DNA from: an uncultured Lachnospiraceae bacterium
GTDB lineage: Bacteria > Bacillota > Clostridia > Lachnospirales > Lachnospiraceae
DNA: 45,816 bases
Direction of reading: 5' to 3'
Assembly (NCBI GenBank): GCA_934351835.1
Contig: CAKRJP010000020.1
Location: 1-45,816 of the forward strand
The notes under the pieces are model-generated. The model made no database searches. It saw nothing but the letters and a program-made list of their open reading frames with translations, and was not told the DNA's origin. The translations under genes were made by a program, and so were the position numbers. This document shows, piece by piece, positions 41,288-45,816 of the stretch. Numbering within the stretch: the stretch's first letter is position 1; every line of letters starts with the position of its first letter.

Positions 41288-43735
41288 ATGAATTATACAG
41301 AACAGGCGAGTGAGGTACTGAAAGTATCCAAGAGAATAGCCAGAGAGTTGAGACATCCATATATAGGGACAGAACATCTTTTGCTTGGACTTCGTCGAAT
41401 TTATTCCGGGGTAGCAGGACAGATCCTTGCTTCTAACGGAGTAGAAGAAGAGAAGATTTTAAAGATCGTAGATGAATTGGTATCACCGTTAGATGGTGAT
41501 GAAACAAAGCAAAATGCACGGCCGCAGCCGAGCCCAAGGCTCAAATATATTTTGGAAGAGAGTGAAGATGAAGCAGTACGCTCACATTCTGATAAGATTG
41601 GAACAGAACATCTGTTGTTGGCATTGCTTCACGATACAGACAGCGTAGCTGCAAGAACATTGATGACACTGAATGTGAATTTGCAGAAGATCATGCAGGA
41701 GACTTTAGAAGTACTGGGAATTGATGTTCGTGCATATCAGGAGGAGATGCAGAGTGGCGGTCGCAGAAGTGAAGGCGTGATGGATCAGTATGGTACAGAT
41801 CTGACAGCGCAGGCGGAAGAAGGGAAATTAGATCCGGTAGTTGGCAGGGAAAAAGAGATTTCCAGACTGATGCAGGTATTGAGTCGTAGAACTAAGAACA
41901 ATCCATGTCTGATCGGAGAGCCGGGAGTAGGAAAGACGGCGGTAATCGAAGGTTTGGCAACACAGATTGCAGAAGGCATTGTGCCGGAGAGCATGAAAAA
42001 CAAGAGAATCTTTACGATGGATCTGGCAGGACTGATTGCCGGATCGAAATATCGCGGAGAATTTGAAGACCGTATGAAACGATTGATCCAGGAAGTAAAA
42101 GCGGCCGGCAATGTGATTCTGTTTTTGGATGAGGTGCATACGATTATTGGAGCAGGAGGAGCGGAAGGTGCAATCGATGCGTCTAACATTTTAAAACCGT
42201 CTCTTGCAAGAGGAGAACTCCAACTGATCGGTGCGACAACGATCACAGAATATCGCAAATATATTGAGAAAGACGCTGCACTGGAGCGAAGATTCCAACC
42301 GATTATGGTGGAGGAACCGTCAGAAGAGATGTGCGTAGAGATTTTGGAGGGATTATGTTCAAGGTATGAGTCGCATCACCATGTGGAGATAGAGAAATCC
42401 GCATTAAAGTCTGCAGTTCAGCTATCGAATCGATATATTAATGACCGTTTCCTTCCAGATAAGGCTATTGATGTGTTGGATGAAGCGTGCTCGTGTGCAA
42501 GTCTCAGGGGATTTAAAGTTCCAGAGAGTATTCATATATTGGAGAAACGATTAGACGAACTTTCCGGAAAACTGGAAGAGACGATACGCAGAGGTGATAT
42601 TACAGGTGCTTCTCTAATGAAAAAGGAAGAAGATGAGACTCGGAAAAAATTAGAGCAGGTGAAAAAGCGTTTCCGGAAGAGATGCGAAGGCAAAAATATC
42701 GTTGTGACAGAGGACGACATTGCAGCAGTCGTATCACAATGGACCAAGATCCCGGTGCAGAAACTGACAGAATCCGATACGGAGAGGCTGCGCCATCTGG
42801 AGAGTGTTCTTCACAAAAGAGTGGTAGGACAGGATGAGGCAGTGACTGCTGTGGCCAAGGCTGTTAAGCGAGGAAGAGTGGGATTGAAAGATCCGAAGAG
42901 ACCGATTGGCTCTTTCTTATTCCTTGGACCGACAGGAGTAGGAAAGACAGAACTGTCAAAGACCCTTGCGGAAGCACTTTTTGGGAATGAAGAGTCGATG
43001 ATCCGAGTAGATATGTCGGAATATATGGAAAAACACAGTGTGGCTAAAATGATTGGATCGCCGCCGGGATATGTAGGACATGAAGATGGTGGACAACTGA
43101 GTGAACAGGTAAGGCGACATCCGTATTCTGTGATCTTATTTGATGAGATTGAAAAAGCACATCCGGATGTATTTAACATTTTGTTACAGGTGTTGGATGA
43201 TGGACATATTACGGATTCGCAGGGACGCAAAGTGGATTTCCGAAATACAGTAATCATTATGACGTCCAATGCCGGCGCACAGGCAATCATTGATCCGAAA
43301 AAATTAGGATTTAATGCAAAGGAAGATCCACAGGGCGATTATAAACGAATGAAAGATAATGTCATGAGAGAAGTTAAATTTATTTTCCGACCGGAATTTA
43401 TTAACCGTATCGATGAAGTCCTGGTATTTCGACCATTATCACAGGAACAGATGAAGAAAATCGTGACTATGTTGTGCGCTGATTTGATTGAACGTGCCCG
43501 GGAACAGCTTGGAATCAAACTGACGATCCGAGACTCTGTGAAGAAGCATATTGTAGAGACCGGAACGGATCAGAAATATGGTGCGCGTCCACTTAGAAGG
43601 GCGGTTCAGAATCAATTAGAGGACAGACTGGCAGAAGAAATCCTGAATGGAACCGTAAGAAGAGATACGGAAGTTATCGTTGGAATGAATAAAAAAGATA
43701 TAAAATTTGAGACAAAAACTACAAATCAAGAGTAA
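41288..43735 (+). CDS. clpC: Clp ATPase, ClpC type
   Basis: An 815-residue AAA+ unfoldase. Two Clp N repeats (about 4-140; both with IGTEHLLL) are followed by AAA-1 with Walker A GEPGVGKT (K216), a short ClpC-type middle domain (about 410-475), AAA-2 with GPTGVGKTE (K553), and a C-terminal D2 small domain. The LGF loop in KKLGFNAKE is the ClpP docking motif, so it should work with ClpP. mcsA and mcsB are not adjacent. It is directly coupled to the GntR gene. Confidence 0.95.
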   Translation: MNYTEQASEVLKVSKRIARELRHPYIGTEHLLLGLRRIYSGVAGQILASNGVEEEKILKIVDELVSPLDGDETKQNARPQPSPRLKYILEESEDEAVRSHSDKIGTEHLLLALLHDTDSVAARTLMTLNVNLQKIMQETLEVLGIDVRAYQEEMQSGGRRSEGVMDQYGTDLTAQAEEGKLDPVVGREKEISRLMQVLSRRTKNNPCLIGEPGVGKTAVIEGLATQIAEGIVPESMKNKRIFTMDLAGLIAGSKYRGEFEDRMKRLIQEVKAAGNVILFLDEVHTIIGAGGAEGAIDASNILKPSLARGELQLIGATTITEYRKYIEKDAALERRFQPIMVEEPSEEMCVEILEGLCSRYESHHHVEIEKSALKSAVQLSNRYINDRFLPDKAIDVLDEACSCASLRGFKVPESIHILEKRLDELSGKLEETIRRGDITGASLMKKEEDETRKKLEQVKKRFRKRCEGKNIVVTEDDIAAVVSQWTKIPVQKLTESDTERLRHLESVLHKRVVGQDEAVTAVAKAVKRGRVGLKDPKRPIGSFLFLGPTGVGKTELSKTLAEALFGNEESMIRVDMSEYMEKHSVAKMIGSPPGYVGHEDGGQLSEQVRRHPYSVILFDEIEKAHPDVFNILLQVLDDGHITDSQGRKVDFRNTVIIMTSNAGAQAIIDPKKLGFNAKEDPQGDYKRMKDNVMREVKFIFRPEFINRIDEVLVFRPLSQEQMKKIVTMLCADLIERAREQLGIKLTIRDSVKKHIVETGTDQKYGARPLRRAVQNQLEDRLAEEILNGTVRRDTEVIVGMNKKDIKFETKTTNQE

Positions 43736-43782
43736 ATTGAGGTAGAATAAAAAGAAGAAATATACCCTAGGAGGAGAAAACT

Positions 43783-44196
43783 ATGGCAGTAGTAAAGGAA
43801 CTTTTGAGAGCTGAGACAGATGGAACCCTTAGTTTTGGAGATTACACATTAGGAAGTAAGACAAAATTAGAGGGTTTCGAATTCCAGGGAGATCAGTATA
43901 AAGTGAAGACATTTTCCGAGATTACTAAATTAGAGAAGAACGGAATGTTTGTATATGAATCAGTGCCAGGAACAACTGTAGAAAACTTTAAAGCGACAGA
44001 ATCTGTAGTATCATTTAAAGTATCAGGAGCATCAGATGCACAGTTTACAGTAGGAGTAGAAGATGACTCTGAGTATGTTGTATATATGGATGGTGTGAAC
44101 GTAGGAGATATGATGACGAATCTTACAGGTAAGATCAGTGTAAGTGCAGAACTTTCACCTGAGAAATCAGTAGAGATTGAGATTGTCAAAAAATAG
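43783..44196 (+). CDS. Conserved-looking 137-aa protein between clpC and radA, unknown
   Basis: A 137-residue acidic, beta-strand-rich soluble protein with no cysteines and no signal peptide. Features are FGDYTLGSKTKLEGF, KNGMFVYESVPGTTV and an alternating-strand C-terminal half. It starts behind AGGAGG. I recall near-identical proteins in other Lachnospiraceae carrying the label 'endosialidase', but nothing in the sequence resembles a sialidase and the label is probably inherited by error. The place between clpC and radA is the best hint, without a clear meaning. Confidence 0.75.
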   Translation: MAVVKELLRAETDGTLSFGDYTLGSKTKLEGFEFQGDQYKVKTFSEITKLEKNGMFVYESVPGTTVENFKATESVVSFKVSGASDAQFTVGVEDDSEYVVYMDGVNVGDMMTNLTGKISVSAELSPEKSVEIEIVKK

Positions 44197-44230
44197 ATCC
44201 GGATATTACAATATCACATCAGATAAAGGC

Positions 44231-44260
44231 AGAAGGGTTGCAGATGCGGCCCTTCTTTCT
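44231..44260 (+). terminator. Weak terminator before radA
   Basis: AGAAGGG (44231-44237) pairs with CCCTTCT (44250-44256), followed by TTCTGG. The T tract is broken, so some readthrough into radA is likely. Confidence 0.45.
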
Positions 44261-44312
44261 GGTTGAACTGATCTGCAAATATCTGAACATATAATGAAAG
44301 AGGAAACAAACA

Positions 44313-45668
44313 ATGGCAAAAGCAAAGAAAACCGTATATTTCTGCCAGAATTGTGGGCATGAAGAGAGCAAGTGGCTGGGGCAGTGCCCGATGTGCAAGG
44401 AATGGAATACATTTGTGGAAGAAAAAGTGACACAGTCTTCCACGACTGCGGCAAAGAGGCGGAACGAAAGTAATATTGTTACATTGAGCAGTGTGGAAAC
44501 AAACGATGATGAGCGGATGGAGACTGGAATCGGAGAATTAGACCGTGTGTTGGGAGGAGGTATTGTGCCTGGTTCCCTGGTACTGGTCGGTGGAGACCCA
44601 GGAATTGGGAAGTCTACGTTATTATTGCAAGTGTGCCAGAGATTAGCAGCGCAGGGAAAGAAAGTGTTATATATATCAGGTGAAGAATCTCTTCGTCAGA
44701 TTAAACTTCGAGCAAATCGGATGGGGGCATTTTCAGAGTCTCTTTATTTATTGTGTGAGACAAATCTTGTTACGATTCGTGATGCCATTGAGAATTCGAA
44801 ACCAGATGTCGTTATTATAGATTCTATTCAGACTATGTATAATGAAGAAGTGAGTTCAGCACCGGGAAGTGTTTCCCAGGTAAGAGAATCCACCAATGTA
44901 TTTATGCAACTTGCTAAGGGGCTGACGATTTCTATTTTTATTGTAGGTCATGTGACAAAAGAAGGAACGGTAGCAGGGCCTCGTGTATTAGAACATATGG
45001 TAGATACGGTATTGTATTTTGAAGGAGACAGACATGTTTCTTATCGTATATTAAGAGGTGTGAAAAACCGATTTGGTTCAACCAACGAAATTGGTGTGTT
45101 TGAGATGCAGAAAACAGGACTGGTAGAAGTGGAAAATCCTTCAGAATACATGCTTAGTGGGAAACCGGAGAATGCATCGGGGTCGGTGGTGGCTTGTGCA
45201 ATGGAAGGGACCAGACCGATGCTTATGGAAATACAGGCACTTGTATGCAAGACTAATTTTGGATTTCCACGTCGTACGGCAGCAGGCGCAGACTATAATA
45301 GGATCAATCTTTTGATGGCGGTACTGGAAAAGAGAATAGGTCTGGCATTATCGGATTATGATGCGTATATTAATATTGCAGGTGGAATCAGGATGAATGA
45401 GCCGGCAGCAGATCTTGGTATTGTGATGGCAATTATATCAAGTTATAAAAATAAACCAATTGCAGAAGACATCATTGTATTTGGAGAAGTAGGACTTAGC
45501 GGAGAAGTAAGAGCAGTTACGATGCCGGAACAGAGAGTGGCGGAAGCAAAGAAATTAGGATTTAAAACATGCATTATACCACAAGTGTCCCTGAAAAGTG
45601 TAGGAAATATAGAAGGAATGGAAATCGTAGGCGTTAAGAGTGTGCGTGAAGTAATGAATTATATATAG
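44313..45668 (+). CDS. radA: DNA repair protein RadA
   Basis: A 451-residue RecA-related helicase that extends branch migration during recombination. The N-terminal zinc finger has C11, C14, C25 and C28. Walker A is GGDPGIGKST (K100), and the RadA-specific KNRFG motif is at about 251. The C-terminal Lon-like domain (about 280-451) is complete. Length is normal. With addAB and ung it makes a third DNA-repair gene in the window. Confidence 0.97.
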   Translation: MAKAKKTVYFCQNCGHEESKWLGQCPMCKEWNTFVEEKVTQSSTTAAKRRNESNIVTLSSVETNDDERMETGIGELDRVLGGGIVPGSLVLVGGDPGIGKSTLLLQVCQRLAAQGKKVLYISGEESLRQIKLRANRMGAFSESLYLLCETNLVTIRDAIENSKPDVVIIDSIQTMYNEEVSSAPGSVSQVRESTNVFMQLAKGLTISIFIVGHVTKEGTVAGPRVLEHMVDTVLYFEGDRHVSYRILRGVKNRFGSTNEIGVFEMQKTGLVEVENPSEYMLSGKPENASGSVVACAMEGTRPMLMEIQALVCKTNFGFPRRTAAGADYNRINLLMAVLEKRIGLALSDYDAYINIAGGIRMNEPAADLGIVMAIISSYKNKPIAEDIIVFGEVGLSGEVRAVTMPEQRVAEAKKLGFKTCIIPQVSLKSVGNIEGMEIVGVKSVREVMNYI

Positions 45669-45816
45669 ATCTATTGGATGGAAAATATGAAGATAGAAGA
45701 CTGGCTATACGGTAGAGAACAGAGAAAAATATAAATAGCCAGAGAAAACTTACAATCAAAACGGTAAAAAAAGATATATAATTGTCGAAAATATTCAAAA
45801 TAAAGAAATAAACAAA
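45669..45816. other. Non-coding tail with an inverted repeat
   Basis: The last 148 bases are A rich. CTGGCTAT (about 45702-45709) pairs with ATAGCCAG across about 26 bases, without a T run after it, so it is not a classical terminator. An 18-codon frame crosses the left arm and looks accidental. I see no clear gene. Confidence 0.4.

Noticed and set aside
45702..45743. Inverted repeat after radA as a terminator.
   Set aside because: The loop is long and no T run follows; its role cannot be decided from the truncated context.
1..45816. Mobile element, prophage, CRISPR array or toxin-antitoxin locus.
   Set aside because: No transposase, integrase, phage structural gene or regularly spaced repeats seen; the XRE pair is the only weak hint of such a locus.

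Overview
The window is about 45.8 kb of low-GC Firmicutes chromosome. Short intergenic spaces, clostridial synteny and several proteins typical of gut Lachnospiraceae (an AddAB pair, a PadR/HAAS/DUF4097 trio, a CD1871A-like CXXC peptide, an M29 peptidase with a long N-terminus) suggest a Lachnospiraceae-type anaerobe. An alpha/beta-type small acid-soluble spore protein suggests it can form endospores. Nothing points to a plasmid, phage, transposase, CRISPR array, tRNA or rRNA in the window.

Left part (1-8150): a gene cut by the left edge is followed by a minus-strand redox operon (small CXXC membrane peptide, membrane polyferredoxin, TlpA-like lipoprotein). A two-component system diverges from it. 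Next come an XRE regulator with a divergent unknown gene, a DUF3592 membrane protein, and a second two-component system.

Middle part (8180-29500): hisH-hisF, ung, a TPR lipoprotein and hflX lie in one direction. hflX overlaps tail to tail with an AraC-family regulator. A dapF homologue follows in which both catalytic cysteines are serine. The recombination nuclease addB-addA comes next, then padR-HAAS-DUF4097, a spore protein, a divergent WecG/TagA-type protein, a CdaR/PucR-type regulator, and a cell-division and wall set (ftsE, ftsX, M23 hydrolase, C-terminal processing protease).

Right part (29600-45816): a pyrimidine block (pyrF, pyrK, pyrD, pyrE) leads into a run of small membrane proteins (50-aa peptide, VanZ-like, DUF6142-like) and an M29 aminopeptidase. 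A purine block follows (purE, purM, purN, a zinc alcohol dehydrogenase, purD). The window ends with a GntR regulator fused operonically to clpC, an unknown 137-aa protein, and radA. Nucleotide synthesis, DNA repair (ung, addAB, radA) and envelope maintenance (ftsEX system, PadR module) are the main themes.

The observations most worth checking are the Ser/Ser DapF homologue with a possible AraC-type operator in front of it, the CXXC/polyferredoxin/TlpA redox module that lacks a CcdA/DsbD partner here, the terminator hairpin that buries the ribosome binding site of the spore protein gene, and the glycosyltransferase homologue that appears to have lost its catalytic aspartate. All family assignments are from motif recognition by eye; no search was run.
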